A stretch of 40,294 nt of DNA from Streptococcus mitis (GTDB taxonomy: Bacteria > Bacillota > Bacilli > Lactobacillales > Streptococcaceae), in assembly GCF_005844455.1 (NCBI RefSeq), contig NZ_SPGF01000014.1, positions 1 to 40,294 on the forward strand, given 5' to 3'. The notes below the pieces were generated by a model. That model was not told where the DNA came from, searched no databases, and was given only the letters and a program-made list of their open reading frames with translations. Shown piece after piece: positions 9,080 to 18,195 of this stretch (positions are counted from its first letter, which is position 1; each line of letters opens with the position of its first letter). The position numbers were made by a program, and so were the translations under genes.

Positions 9080-9892
9080 CTAAACAGAAATCCCTAATGT
9101 CCAACTCATGATCACCACAAGAGCCAACAAACAGAAAGCAACCCCATTAACAATCATGTGAAGTAAGATCGACATTTCCAAACGTTGGGTCTTGTAGGCT
9201 GTCCAAGACAGAACGGTTGACATACCTCCATAAATCAATAAAGAAGGGAAATTATAGTAGATTGAATCTGGAATAGTACGTTATAACTGTTAAAATATTT
9301 CTAGAAATTAATTTTACTTTCCTAATCGATTTGTTCACATCTTGTTTCAATCTACTATACTTGGTTGATGTAATAAAGCAAAAACAATCGTACCGACTAC
9401 AAATCCCAAGTTCTCCTTACCTCGGAAAATCTTTTTAGGAACAATCCCACGACACAAGATTTCCTCACAAATCGGAGCAAGCAAGGCTAGCAAGAAGAAG
9501 CTGGAAATCAGAGAACTATTCTGAACCATATCGTTAATCTGAGATTGGTTACCTGTTGTCGTCTCATTTGACAGTTGCAATAAAATGGAACCAAGTATAT
9601 TTGACCCGATAATGACTAGATAACTCAAGCCCAAACGTGCCAAATCCTTAGCTCTAAAAAAAGAAAAATTAAAACTTGCTAATTGCGTTTTACGAGCTCC
9701 TATAATAAACAGTGCCAGAACCACAATTGAAATACCAGCAACTATCAGCCCTGACAGTAACAGGGGTACTTCTTTTAAGGTCAAAATAGAGATAACCACT
9801 ACGGGAATCTGATATACAAGGACGGCAAGTAAAAAGACCAAAAGCCAACCTGCACGATTCAACAATTCTTTCCACATACTTTTCTCTTTCAT
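9080..9892 (-). pseudogene. CAAX-type membrane protease, disrupted by a RUP
   Basis: This is a multi-pass CPBP/ABI metalloprotease. The reading frame stops after about 181 residues inside the RUP at 9253-9359. Removing the RUP plus a duplicated TA restores a clean frame (HQPS|NFPSLLIYGG) that continues to the TAG at 9080-9082, about 235 residues in total. Motif 1 (EEILCR) and motif 2 (FALLH) are upstream of the break. Motif 3 (HMIVN) is downstream and lost from the truncated product. The ATG at 9892 follows AAAGGAGA. It lies 51 bp after the purine permease with a terminator between. Confidence 0.85.
9253..9359. mobile_element. RUP element, 107 bp, inserted in the CAAX gene
   Basis: It begins TATAGTAGATTGAA and ends with the inverted TTCAATCTACTATA. 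The total is 107 bp, the size known for RUP. The internal CTAGAAATTAATTTTACTTT and CCTAATCGATTTGTTCACA segments match the RUP pattern as I remember it. The flanks show a TA duplication. Confidence 0.85.
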
Positions 9893-9911
9893 CACCGATC
9901 TCCTTTGTATT

Positions 9912-9931
9912 AAAAAAGGGGAAAATCCCCC
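9912..9931 (-). terminator. Terminator between purine permease and CAAX gene
   Basis: GGGGATTTTCCCC followed by TTTTTT on the minus strand is a short, strong intrinsic terminator. Confidence 0.75.
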
Positions 9932-9943
9932 TGGGTAATTTTG

Positions 9944-11362
9944 TTATAAGGCCATACTGATGTAGTTCAGGATAAACAAGGCATCCAAAACCCAAATCAT
10001 GACATGAACATCTTTAGCTTGACCTTTGACAAGCTTAGTCAAAGTGTAAGTCAAGAAACCAACTGCAATCCCTTGAGTGATAGAGTAGCTTAATCCCATA
10101 AAGATAGATGTGAAGAAGGCAGGAACTGCTTCAGACATATCATCCCAATGGATATTTTTCAAGCTAGCCAACATCATAATCCCAACGATAATCAAGATTG
10201 GAGCTGTAGCGGCTGTTGGTACGACAGCTAGAAGTGGGCTAAAGAAGCTTGAAATTGCAAAACAGATTGCCACAACCAAGGCTGTCAAACCAGTACGTCC
10301 ACCTGCACCGATACCGGCAGCAGATTCAACATAAGTCGTTACGTTCGAAGTACCAGCGATGGCACCAATTGAAGTACCAATCAAGTCAGAGTAAAGAGCC
10401 TTGTCTAACTTAGCTGATTGGTGATTTTCACCATTTGTCGCTACAATACCGACTTTTTCACCTGTACCAATCAAGGTACCAATTGTATCAAAAATATCTG
10501 TCAACGAGAAGGCCAGAATAGCCATAAGTGTTTCCGGTAGACGAGCAGTGTCTGAGATTAAAGCACCCAATCCTTGTGATCCAAGTGCTGCACCAAAGAT
10601 TGTCTTCAAGTCTTCAAAGGCTGCAACAACATGGTTATTAGCAAAATCGATACTAGACAAATCTACCAAACCAACTGCAATAGCAAGAACAGTTGTTGTC
10701 AAGATAGAGAGGATAATTCCCCCTTTAATCCCTTTAATGACAAAGAAGATCGTAATGGCAAGTCCTGCAAGAGCCACCAAAACAGCTGGATTATTAAAGC
10801 TGGCCAATCCTGGAACCGCTGACGCATTTGCTGTAATCGCTGCTTGAGCTTTGTCAGCACCTTCTCCTGCAACCGTGTAATTTCCTGGATCGATAGAGAA
10901 TTTCAAAAGTCCAGCATTCTTAATCCCCACGTAAGCAAGGAAGACACCGATACCAGCTGAAATTGCTGAGCGAAGGGCGTTTGGAATCGATTCAATGATC
11001 ATTTTACGAACATTTGTTAAGGTAATAATCAATGAGATGACCCCACAGATGAAGACCATAGCCAAGGCTTCTTGCCATGAATAGCCAAGCCCAAATACAA
11101 CTGTAAATGTAAAGAAGGCATTTAGTCCCATACCTGGCGCTTGAGCGTATGGCAGGTTAGCATAGAAGGCCATCATCAAGGTACCTGCTACTGCACCAAT
11201 AATCGTGGCTAGGAAGACACCCTGAGCAGGCATTCCTGTTTGCGAAAGGATTTGTGGGTTTACAAAGAGAATATAACTCATTGCAAAGAAAGTTGTTAAA
11301 CCAGCGAGAACCTCTGTACGAACGTCTGTACCGTTCTCTTTTAGTTTAAATAATTTGTCCAT
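9944..11362 (-). CDS. Purine (hypoxanthine/guanine type) permease, NCS2/AzgA-like
   Basis: This 472-residue integral membrane protein has about 12 hydrophobic segments. The N-terminus (KLKENGTDVRTEVLAGLTTFFAMSY) and the APGMGLNAFF and SLTDIFDTIGTLIGTG segments are typical of the AzgA/PbuG branch, which moves adenine, guanine or hypoxanthine with protons. The exact substrate is not certain. The ATG at 11362 has AAAAGGAG; a 19-codon upstream extension is rejected because it crosses the promoter. The leader is only about 30 nt, so no purine riboswitch fits. Confidence 0.88.
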   Translation of the reverse strand: MDKLFKLKENGTDVRTEVLAGLTTFFAMSYILFVNPQILSQTGMPAQGVFLATIIGAVAGTLMMAFYANLPYAQAPGMGLNAFFTFTVVFGLGYSWQEALAMVFICGVISLIITLTNVRKMIIESIPNALRSAISAGIGVFLAYVGIKNAGLLKFSIDPGNYTVAGEGADKAQAAITANASAVPGLASFNNPAVLVALAGLAITIFFVIKGIKGGIILSILTTTVLAIAVGLVDLSSIDFANNHVVAAFEDLKTIFGAALGSQGLGALISDTARLPETLMAILAFSLTDIFDTIGTLIGTGEKVGIVATNGENHQSAKLDKALYSDLIGTSIGAIAGTSNVTTYVESAAGIGAGGRTGLTALVVAICFAISSFFSPLLAVVPTAATAPILIIVGIMMLASLKNIHWDDMSEAVPAFFTSIFMGLSYSITQGIAVGFLTYTLTKLVKGQAKDVHVMIWVLDALFILNYISMAL

Positions 11363-11399
11363 TATCAATCTCCTTTTAATTTTTACGAACAATAATAGA

Positions 11400-11428
11400 A
11401 TTATATCATTTATCATTCACTTTTTCAA
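11400..11428 (-). promoter_or_regulatory. Promoter of the purine permease gene
   Basis: TTGAAA and a perfect TATAAT are spaced by 17 nt on the minus strand, giving a leader of about 30 nt. Confidence 0.75.
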
Positions 11429-11503
11429 TATCTTTGTTTGATTTATTTAAGAATTTGATGAAATTTCATTTTTGGTTTCGAATCTGCTTTTCTGCCTGCT
11501 TTT

Positions 11504-11512
11504 TGTTATAAT
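11504..11512 (+). promoter_or_regulatory. Extended -10 promoter of the Cof gene
   Basis: TGTTATAAT forms a perfect extended -10 box about 40 nt before the ATG at 11552. No clear -35 is needed with this type. Confidence 0.6.
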
Positions 11513-11551
11513 AGAAGACATCTTATCTGAAAAGACACTAGAAAGGTTTAT

Positions 11552-12364
11552 ATGACGAAGAAAATTATTGCAGTTGACCTGGATGGAACCCTGCTCAACT
11601 CAGACAGTCAAATTTCTGACTTTACCAAAAAAACCATTAAAAAAGTTGCTGAAAAAGGCCATCAGGTTATTATTACGACAGGTCGCCCTTGCCGCATGTC
11701 AAAAGATTTATACCACGAGCTAGGCTTAGACACTCCTATGATTAATTTCAACGGCTCCCTCACTCATTTACCAGACCGAATTTGGGACTTTGAAAAGTGT
11801 TTGACGGTAGACAAAAAATATCTTTTAGACATGGTTCAACGTTTAGAAGATATTCAAGCCGATTTTATCGCTGGAGAATATCGTAAAAAATTCTACATTA
11901 CAAATCCTAATGAAGAAATTGCCAATCCCAAACTATTTGGTGTAGAAGCTTTCCAGCCTGAAAATCAATTTCAGCCTGAATTGGTGACCAAGGATCCTAA
12001 CTGTATTCTGTTGCAGACCAGAGCCAGTGACAAGTATGCCTTGGCAAAAGAAATGAACGCCTTCTACCAGCATCAACTTTCTATTAATACTTGGGGTGGT
12101 CCGCTCAATATCCTTGAATGTACCCCAAAAGGTGTCAACAAGGCCTTCGCCTTAGACTACTTGCTTAAAGTAATGAACCGTGACAAAAAAGATTTGATTG
12201 CTTTTGGAGATGAACACAATGATACCGAAATGCTAGCTTTTGCTGGGAAAGGCTATGCAATGAAAAATGCCAACCCAGAGCTACTCCCTTATGCCGATGA
12301 GCAAATTTCTCTGACCAATAACCAAGACGGTGTTGCCAAAACCCTGCAAGATTTATTCTTATAG
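11552..12364 (+). CDS. Cof-type HAD phosphatase
   Basis: This is a cytoplasmic HAD-superfamily hydrolase (270 residues, C2 cap, Cof/YidA type) that dephosphorylates sugar phosphates or cofactors. Visible motifs are IAVDLDGTLLNSD (catalytic Asp pair), IITTGRP, the Lys of CTPKGVNKAFAL, and IAFGDEHNDTEML for magnesium. The ATG at 11552 follows GAAAGG. It is monocistronic, divergent from the permease and ends at a strong terminator. Its substrate cannot be told from sequence. Confidence 0.88.
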   Translation: MTKKIIAVDLDGTLLNSDSQISDFTKKTIKKVAEKGHQVIITTGRPCRMSKDLYHELGLDTPMINFNGSLTHLPDRIWDFEKCLTVDKKYLLDMVQRLEDIQADFIAGEYRKKFYITNPNEEIANPKLFGVEAFQPENQFQPELVTKDPNCILLQTRASDKYALAKEMNAFYQHQLSINTWGGPLNILECTPKGVNKAFALDYLLKVMNRDKKDLIAFGDEHNDTEMLAFAGKGYAMKNANPELLPYADEQISLTNNQDGVAKTLQDLFL

Positions 12365-12372
12365 TCTATTCT

Positions 12373-12392
12373 GACCAGCTTGCGAGCTGGTC
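12373..12392 (+). terminator. Terminator after the Cof gene
   Basis: GACCAGCT and AGCTGGTC pair around TGCG, followed by a T-rich stretch. Confidence 0.75.
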
Positions 12393-12473
12393 TTTGTGCT
12401 CTTTTCAAAGTCTCATCAACCAGTTAATCGATTGTTCTATTTTTTACCTCCAAAACCTTGGAAAGGCTTTCTT

Positions 12474-12491
12474 TTGTGATATACTTCACAT
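12474..12491. promoter_or_regulatory. Rex-like operator upstream of the alcohol dehydrogenase gene
   Basis: TTGTGATATACTTCACAT is a TTGTGA-N6-TCACAT inverted repeat with perfect TGTGA/TCACA cores. It matches the Rex (NADH-sensing repressor) operator form TTGTGA-N6-TCACAA except for the last base. A weak TACAAG -10 may overlap. It lies about 100 bp before the ATG. Confidence 0.55.
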
Positions 12492-12587
12492 ACAAATACA
12501 AGAGAGCTCGTCACACTCGACTCTGTTGAAACATAATCAATCCAGTCCTGTTGTCCCTGTTCTCGGCCAATATCAAGGAGGATAGCT

Positions 12588-13607
12588 ATGAAAGCTGTTG
12601 TTGTAAATCCAGAAAGCACTGGTGTTGCTGTTGAAGAAAAAGTACTCCGTCCACTTGAAACTGGAGAAGCACTTGTAGAGATTGAATACTGTGGTGTTTG
12701 CCACACTGACCTCCACGTTGCCCACGGTGACTTTGGTCAAGTACCAGGACGTGTTCTAGGACACGAAGGTGTTGGTATCGTTAAGGAAATTGCTCCAGAT
12801 GTTAAAAGCCTTAAAGTCGGCGACCGTGTCAGCGTTGCTTGGTTCTTTGAAGGATGTGGTACTTGCGAATACTGTACAACTGGCCGTGAAACTTTTTGCC
12901 GTACAGTAAAAAATGCCGGCTACTCAGTAGACGGTGGCATGGCTGAACAATGTATCGTAACAGCAGACTATGCTGTTAAAGTTCCTGACGGACTTGATCC
13001 AGCCCAAGCTTCTTCTATTACATGTGCTGGGGTAACAACCTATAAAGCCATTAAGGAAGCCAAAGTTGAACCTGGCCAATGGGTTGTTTTTTACGGTGCT
13101 GGTGGACTTGGTAACCTAGCTGTTCAATATGCTAAAAAAGTATTCAATGCTCATGTCATCGCAGTTGATATCAACAACGACAAACTTGCCCTTGCAAAAG
13201 AAGTCGGTGCGGATATCGTTATTAACGGACTAGAAGTTGAAGATGTACCAGGACTCATCAAGGAAAAAACAAATGGAGGTGCTCACTCAGCTGTCGTAAC
13301 TGCTGTATCTAAAGTTGCCTTCAATCAGGCTGTTGACTCAGTTCGTGCTGGTGGTCGCGTAGTCGCTGTTGGTCTTCCTTCTGAAATGATGGAACTCAGC
13401 ATCGTGAAAACAGTTTTAGATGGAATCCAAGTCATCGGTTCTCTTGTAGGAACTCGTAAAGACTTGGAAGAAGCCTTCCAATTCGGTGCAGAAGGTTTGG
13501 TAGTTCCAGTTGTTCAAAAACGTCCAGTAGAAGATGCTTTTTCCATTTTCGACGAAATGGAAAAAGGTCAAATCCAAGGACGAATGGTACTCGACTTCAC
13601 CCACTAA
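12588..13607 (+). CDS. adhP: Zinc-dependent alcohol dehydrogenase
   Basis: This 339-residue medium-chain dehydrogenase reduces acetaldehyde to ethanol with NADH, or the reverse. Catalytic zinc ligands are Cys38 (CGVCHTD), His59 (GHEGVG) and Cys146 (SSITCAG). The structural zinc site is Cys90, Cys93, Cys96 and Cys104. The nucleotide fold shows [14 protein letters not shown] near 170. The ATG at 12588 follows AAGGAGGATAG. It is monocistronic with a terminator downstream. The Rex-like operator upstream suggests control by the NADH/NAD ratio. A fermentative role is inferred from the family. Confidence 0.92.
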   Translation: MKAVVVNPESTGVAVEEKVLRPLETGEALVEIEYCGVCHTDLHVAHGDFGQVPGRVLGHEGVGIVKEIAPDVKSLKVGDRVSVAWFFEGCGTCEYCTTGRETFCRTVKNAGYSVDGGMAEQCIVTADYAVKVPDGLDPAQASSITCAGVTTYKAIKEAKVEPGQWVVFYGAGGLGNLAVQYAKKVFNAHVIAVDINNDKLALAKEVGADIVINGLEVEDVPGLIKEKTNGGAHSAVVTAVSKVAFNQAVDSVRAGGRVVAVGLPSEMMELSIVKTVLDGIQVIGSLVGTRKDLEEAFQFGAEGLVVPVVQKRPVEDAFSIFDEMEKGQIQGRMVLDFTH

Positions 13608-13626
13608 TCTAATAGAAACCTATTTT

Positions 13627-13653
13627 AAAAGTTGGAATGCACTTCCAACTTTT
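13627..13653 (+). terminator. Terminator after adhP
   Basis: AAAAGTTGGAA and TTCCAACTTTT pair over a 5-nt loop, with a T-run on the plus strand. Confidence 0.8.
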
Positions 13654-13753
13654 CTATATTAAATTTTAAAATAAGAATTCAAAAGAACCTCTCCAAAACT
13701 CAATATATCAATATTTTCAGATGTAATCTTTTTAATTATTTTATGATAAATAG

Positions 13754-13782
13754 TTGATTTTTAGATGAAAACGGTTTATACT
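13754..13782 (+). promoter_or_regulatory. manLMN promoter with overlapping cre site
   Basis: TTGATT (13754-13759) and TATACT (13777-13782) are spaced by 17 nt. A cre-like site, TGAAAACGGTTTAT (13766-13779), fills the spacer and enters the -10 box. It matches the consensus except for the last two bases. CcpA bound here should block polymerase. Confidence 0.7.
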
Positions 13783-13843
13783 AAAAAAGTCTTAAAGTTT
13801 TCTTAAAAGAAAACTGAAACAACAAAAAGGAGGAATGACAATA

Positions 13844-14833
13844 ATGAGTATCGGAATCATTATTGCGAGCCACGGCGAATTTGCTGCGGGTATTCATCAG
13901 TCAGGATCTATGATCTTTGGTGAACAAGAAAAGGTTCAAGTTGTAACCTTTATGCCAAATGAAGGTCCAGATGATCTTTACGCTAAATTCAACAACGCTG
14001 TGGCTGCATTTGACGCAGAAGATGAGGTTCTAGTATTGGCTGACCTTTGGAGTGGATCTCCATTCAACCAAGCTAGCCGCGTGATGGGAGAAAATCCTGA
14101 GCGTAAGTTTGCCATCATCACAGGGCTTAACTTGCCGATGTTGATCCAAGCCTACACTGAGCGCCTTATGGACGCTACTGCAGGTGTGGATAAAGTCGCT
14201 GCGAATATTATTAAAGAAGCCAAAGATGGCATCAAAGCTCTTCCAGAAGAGCTCAATCCAGTTGAGGAAGGGGCTAGTGCTGCGGCTGCTCCAGTTGCCC
14301 AAGCTGCTATTCCAGAAGGAACTGTTATCGGAGACGGTAAATTGAAAATCAATCTTGCCCGTCTTGACACACGTCTTCTTCACGGACAAGTCGCAACTGC
14401 TTGGACACCAGATTCAAAAGCAGACCGTATCATCGTTGCTTCAGATAACGTTGCAAACGACGAATTGCGTAAAGAATTGATCAAGCAAGCTGCTCCTAAC
14501 GGAGTAAAAGCGAACGTTGTACCAATCAAAAAATTGATTGAAGTTGCAAAAGATCCTCGTTTTGGTAACACACATGCTCTTATCTTGTTTGAAACACCTC
14601 AAGATGCCCTTCGTGCCATCGAAGGTGGCGTGCCAATCAAGACCCTTAACGTTGGTTCTATGGCCCACTCAACAGGTAAAACAATGATCAATAACGTCTT
14701 GTCTATGGACAAAGATGATGTTGCAACATTTGAAAAAATGCGTGACCTCGGTGTTGAATTTGATGTACGTAAAGTACCAAACGACACGAAAAAAGATTTG
14801 TTTGACTTGATTAAGAAAGCAAACGTCCAATAA
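13844..14833 (+). CDS. manL: Mannose PTS enzyme IIAB
   Basis: This cytoplasmic phosphotransferase passes phosphate from HPr to the incoming sugar. IIA occupies residues 1 to about 130 with active-site His10 (IIIASHGEF). An Ala/Pro-rich linker spans about 141-158 ([15 protein letters not shown]). IIB occupies about 165-329 with active-site His180 ([11 protein letters not shown]). The ATG at 13844 (329 residues) is chosen: an in-frame ATG at 13835 abuts the GGAGG ribosome site. It is the first gene of manLMN, the general glucose/mannose/glucosamine transporter of streptococci. Confidence 0.95.
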   Translation: MSIGIIIASHGEFAAGIHQSGSMIFGEQEKVQVVTFMPNEGPDDLYAKFNNAVAAFDAEDEVLVLADLWSGSPFNQASRVMGENPERKFAIITGLNLPMLIQAYTERLMDATAGVDKVAANIIKEAKDGIKALPEELNPVEEGASAAAAPVAQAAIPEGTVIGDGKLKINLARLDTRLLHGQVATAWTPDSKADRIIVASDNVANDELRKELIKQAAPNGVKANVVPIKKLIEVAKDPRFGNTHALILFETPQDALRAIEGGVPIKTLNVGSMAHSTGKTMINNVLSMDKDDVATFEKMRDLGVEFDVRKVPNDTKKDLFDLIKKANVQ

Positions 14834-14835
14834 TT

Positions 14836-14870
14836 TTAATCTGTTTTACCATTTTTGAAAACAGGATTAA
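14836..14870 (+). promoter_or_regulatory. Hairpin in the manL-manM intergenic region
   Basis: TTAATCTGTTTT pairs with AAAACAGGATTAA, with one bulged G. There is no strong T-run after it. It may mark an mRNA processing or stability site rather than a terminator, since the operon must be read through. Confidence 0.4.
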
Positions 14871-14907
14871 ATACTTTATTAAAACTAAATAGAAAAGGAA
14901 TAAAACC

Positions 14908-15720
14908 ATGTCAGATATTTCAATCATTTCTGCTATCTTGGTTGTAGTTGTTGCCTTCTTTGCTGGTCTTGAAGGTATCCTCGACCAATTCCAAATCCAT
15001 CAACCTCTTGTTGCTTGTACTTTAATCGGTCTTGTAACTGGTCACCTCGAAGCGGGTATTATTCTTGGTGGTAGTCTCCAAATGATTGCTCTTGCTTGGG
15101 CAAATATCGGAGCTGCCGTAGCACCAGACGCTGCACTTGCCTCTGTTGCTGCTGCTATTATTTTGGTTAAAAGTGGTGACTTCACTCAAAAAGGTATCAA
15201 CTTTGCCTTCTCTACTGCTGTACCTCTAGCTATTGCTGGACTTTTCCTTACAATGATTGTTCGTACAATCTCAACTGCACTTGTTCACGCTGGTGACAAA
15301 GCTGCTTCTGAAGGAAACTTCGCAGCAATTGAACGTTTTCACTTTATCGCCCTCCTTCTCCAAGGATTACGTATTGCATTCCCAGCTGCGCTTCTTTTAG
15401 CTATTCCATCTTCTTCAGTACAAAGTATTCTTGAAGCAATGCCTGATTGGTTAAATGGTGGTATGCAAGTTGGTGGTGCCATGGTTGTTGCCGTTGGTTA
15501 CGCTATGGTTATCAATATGATGGCTACTCGCGAAGTATGGCCATTCTTCGCAATCGGTTTTGCACTTGCTGCGATTTCTCAATTGACTTTGATTGCCCTC
15601 GGTGTCATCGGTGTTGCCCTTGCCTTCATCTACCTTAACCTTTCAAAACAAGGTGGTAACGGTGGCGGCGGAGCTGCAACTTCTAACGACCCAATCGGTG
15701 ATATCCTAGAAGACTACTAG
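14908..15720 (+). CDS. manM: Mannose PTS enzyme IIC
   Basis: This is one of the two membrane subunits of the mannose-family permease. The 270-residue protein has repeated hydrophobic segments and the family pattern GLEGILDQFQIHQPLVACTLIGLVTGHLE near the N-terminus, followed by GGSLQMIALAWANIGAAVAPD, part of the sugar pathway. A Gly-rich tail (QGGNGGGGAATSND) ends the protein. The ATG has AAAAGGAA upstream. It is followed by manN after 14 bp. Confidence 0.95.
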   Translation: MSDISIISAILVVVVAFFAGLEGILDQFQIHQPLVACTLIGLVTGHLEAGIILGGSLQMIALAWANIGAAVAPDAALASVAAAIILVKSGDFTQKGINFAFSTAVPLAIAGLFLTMIVRTISTALVHAGDKAASEGNFAAIERFHFIALLLQGLRIAFPAALLLAIPSSSVQSILEAMPDWLNGGMQVGGAMVVAVGYAMVINMMATREVWPFFAIGFALAAISQLTLIALGVIGVALAFIYLNLSKQGGNGGGGAATSNDPIGDILEDY

Positions 15721-15734
15721 AAAGGGGAACAATC

Positions 15735-16646
15735 ATGACTGAAAAACTTCAATTATCACAATCAGATCGTAAAAAAGTTTGGTGGCGTTCACAATTCCTT
15801 CAAGGTTCTTGGAATTACGAGCGTATGCAAAATATGGGGTGGGCCTATGCTCTTATCCCAGCATTGAAAAAACTTTACACTACTAAAGAAGATCGTGCTG
15901 CTGCGCTTGAGCGCCATATGGAATTCTTTAACACACATCCATACGTTGCTGCTCCAATTATCGGTGTAACCCTTGCTCTTGAGGAAGAAAAAGCAAGCGG
16001 TACACCTGTCGAAGACAAAGCGATTCAAGGGGTTAAAATCGGTATGATGGGACCTCTTGCTGGTATTGGTGATCCAGTGTTCTGGTTTACTGTACGTCCT
16101 ATCTTAGGTGCTCTTGGTGCTTCACTTGCCTCTGCTGGTAATATCCTCGGACCAATCATCTTCTTTGTTGGTTGGAACCTCATTCGTATGTCATTCTTAT
16201 GGTATACACAAGAGTTAGGTTACAAATCAGGTAAAGAAATTACTAAAGATATGTCTGGTGGTATCTTGAAAGACATCACTAAAGGAGCATCTATCCTTGG
16301 TATGTTCATCCTTGCCGTTCTTGTACAACGTTGGGTATCTATCAACTTCACTGTTAACCTTCCTGGTAAACAATTGGCTGAAGGTGCCTACATCAACTTC
16401 CCAGAAGGACCTGTAACAGGTGGAGAATTGAAGGGAATTCTTGGTCAGGCTCTTAGTGGTTTGAGCTTGGATAGCGTTCAACCACAAACACTTCAAGGTC
16501 AGTTGAACTCATTGATTCCAGGATTGATGGGACTTCTCCTTACTTTCCTCTGTATGTGGTTGCTTAAGAAAAAAGTATCACCAATCGCAATCATCCTTGC
16601 TCTCTTTGCAGTAGGTATTGCAGCTCGTTTCTTCGGTATCATGTAA
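15735..16646 (+). CDS. manN: Mannose PTS enzyme IID
   Basis: This is the second membrane subunit of the mannose permease (303 residues). Family features are RSQFLQGSWNYERMQNMGW near the N-terminus, HPYVAAPIIGVTLALEE, and GMMGPLAGIGDPVFWFTVRPIL, plus C-terminal hydrophobic helices. Together with IIC it forms the channel and is also the usual receptor of class IIa bacteriocins. The ribosome site is AGAAAGGGGA. It is the last gene of the operon and converges on pepC. Confidence 0.95.
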   Translation: MTEKLQLSQSDRKKVWWRSQFLQGSWNYERMQNMGWAYALIPALKKLYTTKEDRAAALERHMEFFNTHPYVAAPIIGVTLALEEEKASGTPVEDKAIQGVKIGMMGPLAGIGDPVFWFTVRPILGALGASLASAGNILGPIIFFVGWNLIRMSFLWYTQELGYKSGKEITKDMSGGILKDITKGASILGMFILAVLVQRWVSINFTVNLPGKQLAEGAYINFPEGPVTGGELKGILGQALSGLSLDSVQPQTLQGQLNSLIPGLMGLLLTFLCMWLLKKKVSPIAIILALFAVGIAARFFGIM

Positions 16647-16657
16647 TCAAGCAACTT

Positions 16658-16693
16658 AAAAGGAACCAGGTTCTAAAATCTGATTCCTTTTTT
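16658..16693. terminator. Bidirectional terminator between manN and pepC
   Basis: AAAAGGAACCAG pairs with CTGATTCCTTTT with a small bulge. A-runs and T-runs flank it on both sides. Confidence 0.7.
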
Positions 16694-16702
16694 CTATGCT
16701 TT

Positions 16703-16809
16703 TATACTCTTCGAAAATCTCTTCAAACCACGTCAGCGTCGCCTTACTGTACTCAAGTACAGCTTGCGGCTAGCTTCCTAGTTTGCTCTTTGATTTTCAT
16801 TGAGTATTA
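16703..16809. repeat. BOX element (A and C modules, no B) at the pepC stop
   Basis: Nearly identical in layout to the copy at 1050-1156: TATACTCTTCGAAAATC, then CGTCAGCGTCGCCTTACTG, ending TTTTCATTGAGTATTA. The pepC TAA stop is inside its outer end. Confidence 0.85.
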
Positions 16810-18141
16810 TTCTGCCAAGGCTCCCATTGGATCCCAAGGTGCAAGTACAATTGGTTCTGCATCATAAGCAGCTTGTTCTTCTGCTGTCAGCAATTCCTTA
16901 CGGACAACGATTTGGTAAGTGTATTCGTCCATCCAAGCGTCTGAGGCAACAAAGTAACCATCTGTACCGACCTTGTCTCCCCATGAGTTTTCAACCTTCC
17001 ACTTGGTTGACTTCCCATTTTCGTCCAAATCTACACCTGTCAAGACCATGGCGTGGGTCATCAAGCTTTCGCTGTAGTCCAAACGTCCAGCCTTGTCTTG
17101 AGTGAGTTTAATGTCCATGCTTGATTCAAAGTCATAAACATCTGTCGCAAGGATTCCAGCTTTTCGGTTGCTGAGTTGGCCGACATCTGAACCAAACCAA
17201 ACAGTTTCTCCTGTTTGCATTTGAGCAATCGCCAATTCTTTCAAGCGCTCCATAGGTACGTTGATGTAGCGAACTGCACGGCTACCAACCACATTTCCTA
17301 ACATCTCAACTGTGTAAGATTTACCATAAGGCTTGTCAACAGTGGGAGCATTGATAACAGAAACGTAGTCTTCTAGAGGAAGATTGACATATTTCTTGTA
17401 AAATTCTTGTGGCGTAATACCCTTTTCACTTTGATAATTGTTATCCTTATCGCGATAAGCAAAGTCAAATTTACGTGGTGGAAGGCCTAGTGACATAGCA
17501 AGGAAATTAAAGATTTCTTGCAAGAGGTCTTCTTTCTTAGCTTGAACAGTTGCTTTGTCTGCACCAGAAGCAAGCAAGTCACGCAAGATTTGAGCATCTT
17601 GGCGAAGCAATTTGTTAAGGATTGCATTTAGCTCACGGCTGCTGCTAGATGAAACAGACTCAGGATAAACAGACTTAGGAACGACACCGTATTTCTCAAA
17701 GAGGGCTACGACCATATCCCACTGTCCACCGTCTTGTTGTGGAGTTTGGAGTAGGAAGCTAACCTTACGGCTCGTCAATTCTTGGTCTGCAGTCGCAATG
17801 ACTTGCTCCAAGAACCAGTTAGATTTTTCATACTTGTCCCAGAAGAAAGTGTGGGCTTGTGACAATTCAAAGTTTTCCAATTTGTATTGAGAGATGAGTT
17901 TGTGACGGAAGGTGTTGAGAGCTGCAAACATCCAGCAACGACCAGACGCTTTCTGGTTGGTTACCTTGTCCTTGGTCAAATCCAATGAGAAAACAGGGGT
18001 GTTGTCTACATGGCTTTGGCGACGTTCTAGGGCTGCAAAAATTCCATTATGGCTAGCAGCATTTTCAATCGCTTGGTATTTGACATTTGCTTCATAGTTG
18101 GCAAATAATTTATCAGTAAATGATTCTTGAATCGCGTTCAT
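16807..18141 (-). CDS. pepC: Aminopeptidase C (bleomycin hydrolase family)
   Basis: This papain-like cysteine aminopeptidase (C1B, 444 residues) trims N-terminal residues from peptides in the cytoplasm and is usually hexameric. Catalytic residues are visible: Cys69 in NQKASGRCWMFAALN, the His in ESLMTHAMVLTGV, and the Asn in KVENSWGD. The C-terminal tail ends in PMGALAE; the family uses this end in the active site. The ATG at 18141 has AAAGGAGG. The TAA stop lies in the adjacent BOX. It is monocistronic with its own promoter. Confidence 0.95.
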   Translation of the reverse strand: MNAIQESFTDKLFANYEANVKYQAIENAASHNGIFAALERRQSHVDNTPVFSLDLTKDKVTNQKASGRCWMFAALNTFRHKLISQYKLENFELSQAHTFFWDKYEKSNWFLEQVIATADQELTSRKVSFLLQTPQQDGGQWDMVVALFEKYGVVPKSVYPESVSSSSSRELNAILNKLLRQDAQILRDLLASGADKATVQAKKEDLLQEIFNFLAMSLGLPPRKFDFAYRDKDNNYQSEKGITPQEFYKKYVNLPLEDYVSVINAPTVDKPYGKSYTVEMLGNVVGSRAVRYINVPMERLKELAIAQMQTGETVWFGSDVGQLSNRKAGILATDVYDFESSMDIKLTQDKAGRLDYSESLMTHAMVLTGVDLDENGKSTKWKVENSWGDKVGTDGYFVASDAWMDEYTYQIVVRKELLTAEEQAAYDAEPIVLAPWDPMGALAE

Positions 18142-18167
18142 AGATTCCTCCTTTTATTCTACAGTCT

Positions 18168-18195
18168 ATTATAACGCTTTTCACAAAGTAAGCAA
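18168..18195 (-). promoter_or_regulatory. Promoter of pepC
   Basis: TTGCTT and a perfect TATAAT are spaced by 16 nt on the minus strand, about 25 nt before the ribosome site region. Confidence 0.7.

Noticed and set aside
9347..9892. Intact short CAAX protease
   Set aside because: The last residues come from the RUP, and the third motif lies beyond it in the original frame.
11363..11416. N-terminal extension of the purine permease and a possible purine riboswitch
   Set aside because: The extension overlaps the TTGAAA/TATAAT promoter, and the leader of about 30 nt is too short for a purine riboswitch.
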